64,000 bases of DNA from Rhodococcus qingshengii (GTDB lineage Bacteria > Actinomycetota > Actinomycetes > Mycobacteriales > Mycobacteriaceae): contig NZ_JAJNCL010000007.1 of assembly GCF_021025955.1 (NCBI RefSeq), positions 186,001 through 250,000 of the forward strand, in the 5' to 3' direction. The notes beneath the pieces are model-generated. The model ran no database searches, was not told the DNA's origin, and worked only from the letters and a program-made list of their open reading frames with translations. Shown here in pieces: positions 53,347 to 63,316 of the stretch. How positions within the stretch are numbered: the stretch's first letter is position 1; each line of letters opens with the position of its first letter. Both the position numbers and the translations under genes were made by a program.

Positions 53347-56046
53347 TCAGATGAGGCCGCCGCGTCGCGCAGCCTTGAGCGCGTCGCGTCGGTTGCTCAC
53401 CTCCAACTTGCGATAGATCCCGCGAAGGTGCGTCTTGATCGTGTTGACGGAGAGGAACAGCGTGTCGGCGATGGACTCCGTGGTGTCTCCCGAAGCCAGT
53501 TCGCGTAGCACGGTGTGCTCGCCCGGGGTGAGGATCGGCGCACTCACCAGCTCTTGTGGGCGTATTCGATTGCGTACCTGTTCGGCAAAAACTTCCTGAT
53601 CTCCGAAATGTCCACTGAAATCGTCGAATACCGGCCGCAGGGCTGCGCCGTGGTCGAGGAAGGGGCGCAGGAGGCCACCGGTTTCTGCGGCGTGGAGAGC
53701 TTTGTGAAGAGAGCGGAAAGACTTGCGTTCGTGACCTGTTGCGGCGTGGATCCCGGCCTCGAGCGTCCATGCGTAGATGTGATGCGCAAGCAGCGGCTCT
53801 GCGGAGGATGCGAGAGCTTCGGAGACTTCGGCGAGGGCTTCTGCGAACTTGTTGGCAGAGAACGCGACGGCACCTCGTGCGAGGTGTATCTCGGAGGTCT
53901 CGCCGAACCGATCGGCCGCATCGCGTACGAGTCGGCCGGCCCATTCCACTTCGCCGACCGACAAACAAGCGTTGACGACGGGCGGTAGGAGAGCGAGGGT
54001 CGCCAACGCGAAGGTGCGTAGTCCGATCGCACTGAGCATGGCGTCGCGAATGTCGGCGGCAGTCGACCGTCGGTCGGCCGCGTCGTCGAGGCTGTGAAGC
54101 CCGAAGGTCACGACGGTATGCCAGCCGAACACTGGCGCGCTGGCGCCGAGAACGTCTGTGCTCCGATAGTTTCCGATGGTGGGGATGCGGTACGGAAGAT
54201 CACCCGTGGCGCACAGGTACGCCGCGAAGGCGACCACCGACGCTGACAGCTCGTACTCCGCTGTCGTCGTGATTCGGTGTTCGATCGCGTAGTCGAGAGC
54301 GTAGGTGGAATGCGCCCTCATCGCCACGATGTCGCCGCTGAGGGAAGCGACATACCCCAATCCGGTCAGTGACTTCAGGACGAATCGCGACCGGACCCGT
54401 AGTGCCCCGAGGGCGGCGGCCTGGGTGTACTCGACAGTCGCCCTCTCGAACTCGCGCCGGAGCAAGTGCGCCGTCGCCAATTCGAGGTGCACATAGGCCT
54501 CGACGTCGGAGTGGGTGCTGTTCGGGCGTCGCTGCAGGCGTGACACCAATGGTTGGTTATCGGAAGTTGCCGAAACGCAGGAGATTTCCAGGCTCATCGC
54601 CAGGAACAACGGATCGTCTGCAATGGGGGGATGAGTTGCCTCGAGAAGGTCGAGACATGTCATCGCGGAGGTCACGTCACCGGAATGGAGGGCGGCCGCT
54701 GCCAGAATCAGTCGAGTGATCGGGGATTCCGAGACCTGCGTCGGCGCGGATTCGAGGACTCGCACGACGTCACCGCTGTGACCGTCGAGTACGAGTCCCA
54801 GCCCGCAGCGTTCGAGAAACGCGAGAATACGGCACGGGTCGCCGATCGATACCTCGAGTTCGAGCGCCTCGAGTTCGAGATGATGGCTTTCGTACCAGGT
54901 TGCTGCGCGCACGTGTGCGCGATTCCTCTCGTCGTGATCGACGCGACGGAACTCTGCCCGAAGATGTTCGCGCAACAGCGGGTGATAGCTGAACCACGTT
55001 GTGTGGTCGGCCGAATCGGTACGGGTCACCGGGAAGTTGAACTGAATCAGAGAGTCGATCTCGGATCGTGCGTTCGAGTCGGTCAGAGTTTCCGCCAGTT
55101 CGGCGGAGAACGAATCGACTATCGATGTCCGCAGCATGAACGAGGTGATGGGTTCGGGTAAGGACGTCAGCACCTCGTCGACCAGGAAATCGGCGATCGG
55201 CCGTGGTGTGTGCGTGAATTCGTCCAGCGCGTCGGCGATGTCACTGCGGCCAGCCAGAAACGCTGCGGTGAGGCGAACAACAGCGCCCCACCCCTTGGTG
55301 AAGTCTTCGACGATTGCCAACTCGTCTTCGCCCAACATGATGTCGTATTCACTGAACATCGTAGTGATCTCGGAGCGGTCGAACGCGAGATCGGTGGATG
55401 CGAAGCGAGTGAGTCGACCGTCCAGAGCCAAACGATGCCACGTGAGGGGTGGTTCGTATCGTGCGGCGACGATGATCGACAGATTGCCTGGGGTGTGTGT
55501 GAGTATCCGATCGAGAAGACTGATCGACAGCGGATCGTGAAGTGTGTGAACGTCGTCGAGGATCAGCGTCGTTCGACGACCGTGCGTTTCGAGAGTTTCG
55601 GCGAAGTGCGCGAGCCATTGCTCCACCGGTCGTCTGGATCCCGTTTGCGCGGGAAGCCTCCGGCCGGTCGGATCGATAGGCGTGGCGATTGCTTCGGCCA
55701 GGGATTCACACAGCACCGACACGTTGTTGTCGCGCTCGGCGAGAGTCAACCACGCCAGGTCCGCATCGGGGGAAGCTCGAGAATACTCGCGCGCCCAATC
55801 GGCCAGCAGCAAGGTCTTCCCGGCACCGGCAGGGGCGGACAGCAATCCCACGGGTCCAGGGCCGACGCCATCGGCAGCGGTGGACGCGGTGAGTTTGCGG
55901 TGCAGGCGCGGACGCGGGACCAGTCCTTTGACGGCCGACGGCGGGTGAAAGCGACCGTTGATCGGAGCGCCGGGCACGCACGCACGCTCACCGCGCTGAG
56001 ACGCGTCGAGTGTCACTGCAGCGGCATCACGAAATGGGCTGCTCAT
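53347..56046 (-). CDS. MalT-like large LuxR-family ATP-dependent regulator (LAL)
   Basis: 899 aa from ATG at 56046 with AGGAG 5 nt upstream. The N-terminal STAND-type ATPase has Walker A SAPAGAGKTLLLADW (about 70-84) and Walker B TLILDDVHTL. A long helical TPR-like middle region follows. The C-terminal LuxR HTH is LTPGEHTVLRELASGDTTESIADTLFLSVNTIKTHLRGIYRKLEV (about 830-875). Such regulators are activated by ligand and ATP and switch on catabolic genes. The upstream region has repeated AATTCGGAC sites; the same core occurs upstream of the Ig-repeat operon. Target genes are not shown. Confidence 0.9.
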   Translation of the reverse strand: MSSPFRDAAAVTLDASQRGERACVPGAPINGRFHPPSAVKGLVPRPRLHRKLTASTAADGVGPGPVGLLSAPAGAGKTLLLADWAREYSRASPDADLAWLTLAERDNNVSVLCESLAEAIATPIDPTGRRLPAQTGSRRPVEQWLAHFAETLETHGRRTTLILDDVHTLHDPLSISLLDRILTHTPGNLSIIVAARYEPPLTWHRLALDGRLTRFASTDLAFDRSEITTMFSEYDIMLGEDELAIVEDFTKGWGAVVRLTAAFLAGRSDIADALDEFTHTPRPIADFLVDEVLTSLPEPITSFMLRTSIVDSFSAELAETLTDSNARSEIDSLIQFNFPVTRTDSADHTTWFSYHPLLREHLRAEFRRVDHDERNRAHVRAATWYESHHLELEALELEVSIGDPCRILAFLERCGLGLVLDGHSGDVVRVLESAPTQVSESPITRLILAAAALHSGDVTSAMTCLDLLEATHPPIADDPLFLAMSLEISCVSATSDNQPLVSRLQRRPNSTHSDVEAYVHLELATAHLLRREFERATVEYTQAAALGALRVRSRFVLKSLTGLGYVASLSGDIVAMRAHSTYALDYAIEHRITTTAEYELSASVVAFAAYLCATGDLPYRIPTIGNYRSTDVLGASAPVFGWHTVVTFGLHSLDDAADRRSTAADIRDAMLSAIGLRTFALATLALLPPVVNACLSVGEVEWAGRLVRDAADRFGETSEIHLARGAVAFSANKFAEALAEVSEALASSAEPLLAHHIYAWTLEAGIHAATGHERKSFRSLHKALHAAETGGLLRPFLDHGAALRPVFDDFSGHFGDQEVFAEQVRNRIRPQELVSAPILTPGEHTVLRELASGDTTESIADTLFLSVNTIKTHLRGIYRKLEVSNRRDALKAARRGGLI

Positions 56047-56126
56047 CCGACTCCTGTTCGACTGGCTCCACTGGACGCGACCGCTGGATCGAAATTTTGA
56101 ACGAGTTAGATGATGTAGAACTACCC

Positions 56127-56175
56127 AATTCGGACACCTAGTAAGCGCCCAAGTAAGAAATTCGGACCAAAGTCC
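56127..56175. promoter_or_regulatory. Repeated AATTCGGAC sites upstream of the LuxR regulator
   Basis: AATTCGGAC occurs at 56127-56135 and 56159-56167, exactly 32 bp (about three helical turns) apart. The second copy continues as GGAC-CAAA-GTCC, a short inverted repeat. Candidate autoregulatory sites. Confidence 0.45.
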
Positions 56176-56221
56176 CTGATTTAGTGGAGTGAGTTTCGAT
56201 CTACGAACGGCGTTGCCAGTG

Positions 56222-57181
56222 CTACCGCCCGAACGGCGGGGTGCGAGCAAACCTCGAATATCGGTCGAATACCTTTTCCAGGCCCACGAGATCCGGATCT
56301 GACAACAAGGCTGCCAGAAGTACACGTGCCTGCCCGGCCCGAAGATCGGTCGAAAATACAGCGCCTGCGGCGATCAAGTCGTGGCCGCCACCGCCGCCGC
56401 CGTAAACCGGGGAGATCGGCCCCGAGGGCACCCGAGTTGTCACAGCTACCGGAATGTGAGCGTCTACGCAGTCTCGGACGGCCTCGACGATCGTCGGATT
56501 GGCATTTCCCGAACCGAGTCCGTCGAGAACAAGTCCCAGCGCCCCGGCGTGCACGCAAGCGTCGATCTGAACGCGATCTGCCCCGGGATACACGGCGATG
56601 ATGTCGACGCGGGTGTCCGAAATCGGATGCCACGGCAATGGTTCGGGAGTGCGCAGCAGGGCCGGGTCGTGCACGGAGCGGAAGGCATCGAGTGCCGTCG
56701 TATCGGCCTTTCTTGTACCTGCGGCCGGATGGACCGAACCGCCGAATGCGATGAGGACACCACGCCCGTGTGACGAGATGTCCAGCCCGGCTGAGATCGC
56801 CGCGGCGAGATTCGAACGAGCGTCGGATTCGGGATGGTCGAACGTGCGCTGCGCCCCGGTGAAGACCACCGGGCGTTGATCGTCGTGGTGCAGGTCCAAC
56901 AAGAACGCAGTTTCCTCCATCGTGTCGGTGCCGTGAAGCACGACCACCGAGTCGAGTCCGGGATCCTTCAATTCATCGGCTACGGCGTCGCGAACACGAT
57001 CCATATCCGCGAAGGTCATGCTGGAGCTGTCCTTCGACATCACGTCCACGACCCGAAGCTCGATGTCGGTCTGCTCATTGCCGAGCAGATCTGCACCGGT
57101 GATTGCGGGCCGGCTGATTCCATGCGCATCCCGGGTGCTGGCGATGGTGCCTCCGGTAGTCACAACTGCGACTTTCGACAC
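56222..57181 (-). CDS. ansA: L-asparaginase
   Basis: 319 aa. Both catalytic threonine motifs are present: TTGGTIASTRD (about residues 8-18) and VVLHGTDTMEETAF (about 80-93), with later GLVLDGLGSGNAN. Type is cytoplasmic (no signal peptide). Hydrolyses asparagine to aspartate and ammonia (EC 3.5.1.1). Follows an amino-acid permease by 10 nt on the same strand, after aspartase: together asparagine/aspartate uptake, hydrolysis and deamination to fumarate. Confidence 0.93.
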   Translation of the reverse strand: MSKVAVVTTGGTIASTRDAHGISRPAITGADLLGNEQTDIELRVVDVMSKDSSSMTFADMDRVRDAVADELKDPGLDSVVVLHGTDTMEETAFLLDLHHDDQRPVVFTGAQRTFDHPESDARSNLAAAISAGLDISSHGRGVLIAFGGSVHPAAGTRKADTTALDAFRSVHDPALLRTPEPLPWHPISDTRVDIIAVYPGADRVQIDACVHAGALGLVLDGLGSGNANPTIVEAVRDCVDAHIPVAVTTRVPSGPISPVYGGGGGGHDLIAAGAVFSTDLRAGQARVLLAALLSDPDLVGLEKVFDRYSRFARTPPFGR

Positions 57182-57191
57182 TGTGGTCCTT

Positions 57192-58640
57192 TCACGTCAT
57201 GCTGCGGGGGTGGATGGCCAACGCGCTTACACGATTCCTGGCGCCGTACCAACCAATCATCAACAGCGGTGCGATGATCGCGATGGATCCGACGGTCCAC
57301 GTTCCAACAGGGTTGTCGAATGCCATCAACACGATAACGACCGCAAGAAAGATCAGTGTCGCGATCCCTGTGTACGGTGCGCCGAATATGCGGAATGGAG
57401 GGCGAGTGACTTTGCCTTGTTTCGCAAGTTGCCAGAGCTTCAACTGGCACAACACTATTACCGCCCACGCACTGATGATGCCGAGGGCCGCAAGATTGAG
57501 GACTATTTCGAAGGCTTGCGCTGGGACAACAGCATTGAGCCCGACGCCGAACAGGATGACCACGCCGGTGAGTGCGATTCCCCCGTACGGCACTCCGGCT
57601 TTGTTCATTTTGGCAGCGAAGGCAGGCGCCGAGCCTGCCATCGCCATCGAATGGAGAATTCGTCCGGTCGAATACAATCCGGCGTTGAGGGAAGACAAGG
57701 CTGCCGTGAGAACGACCAGATTCATGATCGCATCCGCGCCTTGGATGTTGATCGATCCGAAGAATGTGACGAATGGACTTTCACCGGCGTGGTACTCCGT
57801 GTACGGGAGCAACAGCGAGAGCAGTAGAACCGATCCCACGTAGAAGACGAGGATCCGAATGATCACTGTGTTGATCGCCTTGGGTATCACCTTCCGGGGA
57901 TTTTCGGTCTCTCCTGCCGTGGTTCCCACGAGTTCAATTGAAGCGTAAGCGAACACGACGCCCTGAATCACGACGACTGCCGGCAGTATTCCGTTGGGGA
58001 ACAGCCCACCGTTGTCGGCGATCAGGCTGAATCCGGAGGAATGCCCTTCGATGGGCGTGCCGAAGAGTACGAAATAGACGCCGAACCCGAGGAACGCGGT
58101 CAACGCCACGACCTTGATCAACGCGAACCAGAACTCCAGCTCTCCGAAGACTTTCACGGACACCAGATTCAGTCCGAGAACCAGCACCACCGCGATCAGA
58201 GCGAACATCCACTGATCGATGTGCCCCAGTGGCGCCCAGTACTTTTTGAAGAAGTTCATGTACAACGCCACAGCCGTGACATCGACCACGGCAGTCATTG
58301 CCCAGTTCATCCAGTAGAGCCAACCCGCAGCGAAAGCCATCTTTTCGCCGAAGAATTCACGTGCGTAGGAAACGAAGGATCCGGAAGTCGGTCGGTGCAT
58401 CACCAGTTCGCCGAGTGCCCTCAGGATCAGGAACGCGAAGAACCCGCACAGCGCGTACACGAGAACCAAGGCCGGGCCCGCCTGTTGTAGTCGCCCTCCT
58501 GCGCCCATGAAAAGGCCGGTTCCGATCGCACCACCGATCGCTATCATCTGAATCTGTCTGGGGCCGAGCGCCTTCTGATATCCGAGATCCTCTTCAGTGG
58601 CAACTACGGCGTGAGGTGTCTCTTCCCGTTCGACGGTCAT
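57192..58640 (-). CDS. ansP: Amino-acid permease, probable asparagine/aspartate transporter
   Basis: 482 aa from ATG at 58640, sharing one base with the aspartase stop (TGATG); GGAGG directly upstream. An APC-family permease with about 12 helices and the AAT signature: [62 protein letters not shown]. The neighbours (aspartase, asparaginase) point to asparagine or aspartate as substrate. Gene symbol by context only. Confidence 0.85.
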   Translation of the reverse strand: MTVEREETPHAVVATEEDLGYQKALGPRQIQMIAIGGAIGTGLFMGAGGRLQQAGPALVLVYALCGFFAFLILRALGELVMHRPTSGSFVSYAREFFGEKMAFAAGWLYWMNWAMTAVVDVTAVALYMNFFKKYWAPLGHIDQWMFALIAVVLVLGLNLVSVKVFGELEFWFALIKVVALTAFLGFGVYFVLFGTPIEGHSSGFSLIADNGGLFPNGILPAVVVIQGVVFAYASIELVGTTAGETENPRKVIPKAINTVIIRILVFYVGSVLLLSLLLPYTEYHAGESPFVTFFGSINIQGADAIMNLVVLTAALSSLNAGLYSTGRILHSMAMAGSAPAFAAKMNKAGVPYGGIALTGVVILFGVGLNAVVPAQAFEIVLNLAALGIISAWAVIVLCQLKLWQLAKQGKVTRPPFRIFGAPYTGIATLIFLAVVIVLMAFDNPVGTWTVGSIAIIAPLLMIGWYGARNRVSALAIHPRSMT

Positions 58641-60079
58641 CAAACCTCCTCCGCAACGGCGGTAGCATGAGGCTTCTCGCCCGAAACGCGGAGATTGGCG
58701 AGATATTCGGGGCTGAGCAACCGATCGAGTTCCTCGCGGTCGAGCAGGCCGGCTTCGATTACGAGATCGGCGACGCGACGCCCGGAAATCAGCGCCTCCT
58801 GGGCGATCCGAGTGGACGCGGTATATCCGATGTAGGGGTTGAGCGCGGTGACGAGGCCGATGGAGTCTTCGACTCGCGCGCGCAGCAGTTCGGTGTTGGC
58901 CGTGATGCCGAGTACGCACCGGTCTGCCAGAATGCGGCAAGCCGCGCCGAGGTGTCGCATTCCTTCGGACAGTGAGTGCACGATGATCGGCTCGAAGGCG
59001 TTGAGTTGGAGCTGCCCGGATTCCGCAGCCATCGTGATCGTCACGTCGTTGCCGATGACTTCGTACGCGACCTGATTGAGGACTTCGGGAATGACCGGAT
59101 TGACCTTGCCCGGCATGATCGACGAACCTGCCTGCACCGGTGGAAGATTGATCTCATTCAATCCGGCTCGAGGACCAGAGGAAAGGAGCCGAAGATCGTT
59201 GCACACCTTGGACAACTTCACAGCAACCCGCTTGAGTACGCCGGAGAGGTGGACGAACTGGCCCACGTCTTGGGTCGCTTCGACCAGATCAGTTGCCAAC
59301 ACCAGCGGCAGTCCGGTCAACGCGCCCAGGTCGGAACAGGCCACCTCGGCGTAGCCGGCAGGTGCGTTGAGGCCAGTGCCGATAGCAGTGGCGCCGAGGT
59401 TGATCTCGTGAACGAGTAGAGCGGCCTCAGCCAGACGCGCCCGGTCCTCCTCGATCATGACCGCGTAGGTGCCGAACTCCTGACCCAGAGTCATCGGCAC
59501 GGCGTCCTGCAGTTGGGTGCGTCCCATCTTCACTGTGTCGGCGAACTGGAGAGATTTGGTCGTGAACGCATTCTGAAGTACATGAAGTGCATCCAGCAGG
59601 TCCTCGATCGCGAAGATCGTGGAGATATTTACGGCCGTGGGGTAGACGTCGTTGGTCGATTGGCTCAGGTTCACGTGCTCATTGGGGTGAAGTCGTTCGT
59701 AGTCGCCGCGCTGGTGGCCGAGGATTTCCAACGCGCGATTGGCGATGACCTCGTTGGCATTCATGTTCGTCGACGTTCCGGCGCCACCTTGGATGACGTC
59801 CACCACGAACTGTTCGTGCCACCGACCGTCCACGATTTCCTTGCATGCCTGTGAGATGGCCTCGGCGCGCGGGCGGTCGAGGATGCCCAGCTTCTCGTTT
59901 GCGCTGGCTGCGGCCCACTTGACGTAAGCGATGCCGCGGATCAGATGCGGGTTCGTGGCGATTGTTCGACCAGTGATCGGGAAGTTCTCCATTGCGCGCA
60001 AGGTGTGGATACCCCAGTACGAATCGGCTGGAACTTCGCGATCGCCGAGCAGATCGTGTTCTGTTCGCGTTTCGAGCAC
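58640..60079 (-). CDS. aspA: Aspartate ammonia-lyase
   Basis: 479 aa from GTG at 60079 (GAGGA about 9 nt upstream); a TTG 30 nt earlier also is open. Fumarase/aspartase superfamily features: the signature [16 protein letters not shown] (about residues 322-337), the [14 protein letters not shown] motif and [13 protein letters not shown]. Deaminates aspartate to fumarate (EC 4.3.1.1). First gene of the operon with permease and asparaginase, divergent to a GntR regulator. Confidence 0.93.
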   Translation of the reverse strand: MLETRTEHDLLGDREVPADSYWGIHTLRAMENFPITGRTIATNPHLIRGIAYVKWAAASANEKLGILDRPRAEAISQACKEIVDGRWHEQFVVDVIQGGAGTSTNMNANEVIANRALEILGHQRGDYERLHPNEHVNLSQSTNDVYPTAVNISTIFAIEDLLDALHVLQNAFTTKSLQFADTVKMGRTQLQDAVPMTLGQEFGTYAVMIEEDRARLAEAALLVHEINLGATAIGTGLNAPAGYAEVACSDLGALTGLPLVLATDLVEATQDVGQFVHLSGVLKRVAVKLSKVCNDLRLLSSGPRAGLNEINLPPVQAGSSIMPGKVNPVIPEVLNQVAYEVIGNDVTITMAAESGQLQLNAFEPIIVHSLSEGMRHLGAACRILADRCVLGITANTELLRARVEDSIGLVTALNPYIGYTASTRIAQEALISGRRVADLVIEAGLLDREELDRLLSPEYLANLRVSGEKPHATAVAEEV

Positions 60080-60193
60080 TTGATCAATTCCTCGTGTCTC
60101 TTCGCGCAAGCATCACTCTGCGCGGTGGGTGTATTTCGGGATCGCAGCGCTGACGGACATGTAGTAGACCCGCCCAGCTATCGGGCTATCAGG

Positions 60194-60204
60194 CTGTCTG
60201 ACAG
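60194..60204. promoter_or_regulatory. FadR/GntR-type operator in the aspA-regulator gap
   Basis: CTGTC-T-GACAG is a perfect 11-bp palindrome with the GT-N3-AC core usual for FadR-subfamily GntR proteins, placed between the divergent aspA operon and the regulator gene. A near-identical site lies in the regulator's own coding start. Confidence 0.6.
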
Positions 60205-60295
60205 GTGTCATTGTTACCTCGCTCACTCCGGCACGTCAACCCTTCACCAGGTGCGATGTTTGACGCGGGACTTCGGCAGTCGCGACAATGACGGC

Positions 60296-61006
60296 ATGAA
60301 CCTGTCAGACAGCTGGGCCACCAGGCGACCTGTTGCCTCGCGGGTGAGTGCTGCCGAGGCAGTACTCGCAGACCTCCGCGCCGCGATAACCTCCGGCGAA
60401 CTAGCAGTCGGCGAGCGGCTCCCGTCCGAGGCGTCCCTGGCCGAAAGACACGGGGTCAGTCGATCGGTCATCCGTGAAGCCCTGCGCTCGTGCCATGCTC
60501 TCGGGCTCACCGAGACAAAATCCGGGCTCGGCACCTTCGTCGTCAGCGACTCGATAGCGCGAGACCTCGACTTCGGCAGTTATGCGGCCAACGAATTGGT
60601 CGAAGCGCGGCCTCATGTCGAAATTCCGGCCGCAGGATGGGCTGCCCAACGACACACAGCGGAGGAACTGGCGGCCCTCCGCGGACTGGTTCAGCAGATG
60701 CGTGAGGAAGATGATCCGCTCGTATGGGTTGCACTCGATGCGCAATTTCACGGACTGATTGCAAAAGCCAGTAGAAATCGGGTCTTCGAGTCGGTAATCG
60801 TCGATATCCGTGAAGCGTTGACAAGGCAATCCGAGACACTCAATCTTGTTGCCGGTCGCCAGGAAAAGTCGAACAAGGAACACGAACGAATAGTCGAAGG
60901 AATCGCATCCGGGAGTTACGACCACGCCTCCAGGGCGATGGCCGAACATCTGGACGCCGTCAGGATGACGCTTGAAACTCTTGTCCAAGAAAGTGATCCG
61001 CTGTGA
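60296..61006 (+). CDS. FadR-type GntR regulator of the aspartate operon
   Basis: 236 aa from ATG at 60296. N-terminal winged helix: VLADLRAAITSGELAVGERLPSEASLAERHGVSRSVIREALR then GLTETKSGLGTFV. The C-terminal FCD domain has helices with HVEIPAAGWAAQRHTAEE, ALDAQFHGLIAKASRN and KEHERIVEGIASG, whose His/Asp residues bind a metal in this subfamily. Divergent from aspA, so aspartate or a related acid is the likely effector. Overlaps the ankyrin lipoprotein start by four bases. Confidence 0.9.
   Translation: MNLSDSWATRRPVASRVSAAEAVLADLRAAITSGELAVGERLPSEASLAERHGVSRSVIREALRSCHALGLTETKSGLGTFVVSDSIARDLDFGSYAANELVEARPHVEIPAAGWAAQRHTAEELAALRGLVQQMREEDDPLVWVALDAQFHGLIAKASRNRVFESVIVDIREALTRQSETLNLVAGRQEKSNKEHERIVEGIASGSYDHASRAMAEHLDAVRMTLETLVQESDPL
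60302..60312. promoter_or_regulatory. Second GntR-type operator inside the regulator coding start
   Basis: CTGTC-A-GACAG, same arms as the site 108 bp upstream and differing only at the central base. It lies at codons 3-6 of the regulator and could block transcription or allow DNA looping with the upstream site. Confidence 0.55.
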
Positions 61007-61764
61007 CGGCGCGGCCGCGTAGGCCTGTCCTCGGCTGCGCAATCTTCGCGGTATCAGTGGCCGGAGCGTTGGCGGGTTGCAGTTCGTCCGACACCTCGGT
61101 GGCACCGACTACCGCGTCGTCTGTGACTACCACGGCAGCCGCACCGCCTACGAGTGCCATGTCACCATCGACGCCGGAATCAGAACGCGCCCTCTTCGAC
61201 GCTGTGGACCGCAATGACCCGGCAGCGATCACCGCTGCCCTGGATGCCGGCGCGAACATCGAAGCTCGCGGCGGAGGCGAACGCACTCCGCTCGTCGAGG
61301 CCACCAAGAACAACGCCGTCGCCGCGGCGTCGACGTTGATTCTTGCCGGGGCGGACGTGAATGCGAAGGACTCCATGCAGGATTCGGCCTTCCTGTATTC
61401 CGGAGCCGAGGGATTGAACGAGATTCTGGCGCTCACGCTCACCCACGGCGCGGACGTCGACAGCGTGAACCGTTACGGCGGTACGGCTCTGATTCCCGCG
61501 AGTGAACACTCACATGTCGAGACGGTCCGGATGCTGATCGCTGCCGGGGTCCCGATCAATCACGTCAATGATCCAGGGTGGACTGCCCTACTCGAAGCTG
61601 TTGTGTACGGTGACGGATCCGCGCGCTATGTCGATGTGATCACTCAGCTCCTCGACGCTGGGGCAGATCCCTCGATCCGGGATGCGTCGGGAAAGACCGC
61701 GTTGGACAATGCCGAAAGTCGTGGTCAGGCAGACGTTGTGGCGCTGCTTCAATCGCGGAGCTGA
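61003..61764 (+). CDS. Ankyrin-repeat lipoprotein
   Basis: 253 aa; GTG start overlaps the regulator stop (GTGA). Signal peptide with lipobox ALAGCSSSD (Cys about 26), then a Thr/Ser/Pro-rich linker. About five ankyrin repeats (residues about 60-250) follow, with typical helices and NGADVNAKD-like turns (ILAGADVNAKDS, LTHGADVDSVNRYGG, LLDAGADPSIRDASGKTALDNA). A surface scaffold, possibly protecting against or binding small molecules; similar ankyrin lipoproteins sit near catalase or metabolic genes elsewhere. Function unknown. Confidence 0.85.
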   Translation: MTARPRRPVLGCAIFAVSVAGALAGCSSSDTSVAPTTASSVTTTAAAPPTSAMSPSTPESERALFDAVDRNDPAAITAALDAGANIEARGGGERTPLVEATKNNAVAAASTLILAGADVNAKDSMQDSAFLYSGAEGLNEILALTLTHGADVDSVNRYGGTALIPASEHSHVETVRMLIAAGVPINHVNDPGWTALLEAVVYGDGSARYVDVITQLLDAGADPSIRDASGKTALDNAESRGQADVVALLQSRS

Positions 61765-62372
61765 CGCCAACGAGTCGGGCTGACTCCGTAGGCCTGCCGA
61801 AAGCGTCGGCTGAAGTGGCCGGCGTCGACGAAGCCCGCCCGGTGCGCGATGGCCGCGATCGGCAGGTCGGCGCCACGGAACAATTGGCGAATGTGCGCAA
61901 TCATCAAGGGGTACAGGTTGCTGTGATGAGGCCGGGTCGCTGCGTCGCGGACGGTGTCGATCGGCAATCCCAGCCGATCCATCGGAACGTAGAGGCACTG
62001 GGAAGCACCCGTTCCCGACCAGGAGAAATCGTAGGTCGACGTCAGGTCTGTCATCAGCAGTTCACCGGCCGGGACTCTACGTTGTGCTTCATACAGGTCG
62101 AGATGGCCGATCCCACTCTCCTACAGGGCAATCGCAAGAACGGGCATCGATGAGGACCGGACGTGGCGTGGTGTTCGGGTCAAACGCATGCCAGTCGACT
62201 CGGAGCGGAACAGTGATGCGGCGCCCACGTCCCACACGTTCATTCTCGCGCTCACCCGTCCCGGGTTCTCCACGTGGATTGCGCACGGAACCGAGGCACG
62301 ACCCATCGCGTCGGCAAAGGCGTCCGCGCGTTGGTCAGGCTCGAACACGGAAGTATCCAGGAGCAAAGCCAT
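61749..62372 (-). pseudogene. AraC-family regulator inactivated by an in-frame stop and internal deletion
   Basis: From ATG at 62372 (AAGG upstream) the frame encodes an AraC ligand-domain start (LLDTSVFEPDQRADAFADAM), then TAG at 62121-62123. In the same frame it continues with ESGIGHLDLYEAQRRVPAGE and ends in a normal AraC HTH (IAAIAHRAGFVDAGHFSRRFRQAYG). Total coding length is only about 207 codons, versus about 310-330 for the family, so a region between the ligand domain and the HTH is also missing. Confidence 0.8.
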
Positions 62373-62540
62373 GCAGCCTTGATGCCCCGCGATGCGGACG
62401 CTCGACCAGAAGCTGTGCAGTGTGAGCCCAGAAGTCTGCACGGACACTCATGTCCGTCGCACCCGGTGTTTCCAGGATCGAAACGGGCATGTCCAGGCTT
62501 ACCGCAGTTTCTCGCTTTTCGACGAGAGTGAAGGAAACGC

Positions 62541-63286
62541 ATGAAGATCTCACGTGTATTCACAGCAGTTCTGGCAATGCTCGTGACAGTCGCGGCCGGA
62601 CTGATCTTCGGCTCTGGTGCCGCGGTGGCAAGCCAACTGTCGTTCTGGTTCACGGCGCCTTTGCCGACGCGACCAGTTGGGACGGCGTCGCCGCCGACTT
62701 ACGCTCGCGCGGCTATCGAGTCGTGGTGCCGGACAATCCTCTGCGTGGGCCAGCTTACGATGCGTCCGTGATCGAGAAGACGGTTGCGGACATCGACGGA
62801 CCCGTCGTGCTCGTAGGCCACTCGTACATCGCGGCGTTTGCTCCGGTTCAGGGAGAACCGGTACAGATCACGATCGATCCGATCCGATTCCCGGGCAGCC
62901 AATTGCTGCCGCCGGCTCTGGGATTGAAGATCGTGGACGATCCTCACGCGATCGGCGGTAAGAATGTCGACGGCTATGTCACGGACGAGTATTTCCATTC
63001 CGTCTTCGCTCCGGACGTTTCCGACGAGACAGCGGCAACGATGTTGGCGCATCAGAAGTCTGCGGCTTTGTGGGCGAACCTCGAGCTCGGCGGGCCTCCG
63101 TCGTGGGCGAACACACCGAGCTGGTATCTGGTCGCCGGTGAGGACCGAGTGATCCCCGCGACGGCGCAGCGGTTCATGGCAAACCGGATGGGAGCGAACA
63201 CGAGCGAACTACGGACGTCGCATGCATCGCTGGTTTCACAGCCAGGGGCAGTGGCAGACGTGATCGTGGCGGCCGCTCACGGTTGA
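62541..63286 (+). pseudogene. Secreted alpha/beta hydrolase, frameshifted and missing its nucleophile region
   Basis: ATG at 62541 (AAGGAA upstream) starts a good signal peptide (MKISRVFTAVLAMLVTVAAG to AVAS). Near 62630-62645 the frame changes; the hydrolase then reads PTVVLVHGAFADATSWDGVA to the end. At 62817-62828 VGHSY is joined directly to IAAFAPVQGE, so the residues GG-AVITN and onwards of the nucleophile elbow (about 20 aa) are gone. Both faults together make it inactive. The start of a former operon or divergent pair with the AraC pseudogene. Confidence 0.8.
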
Positions 63287-63316
63287 GTGAGCGACCGCCA
63301 CGAGAGAAGAACAGGG

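Noticed and set aside
53333-53968. Upstream extension of the YihY/BrkB gene
   Set aside because: It overlaps the end of the LuxR regulator in another frame and is non-hydrophobic Arg/Ser sequence.
55210-56100. Plus-strand frame opposite the MalT-like regulator
   Set aside because: Antisense of the ATPase domain; Walker and LuxR motifs are on the minus strand.
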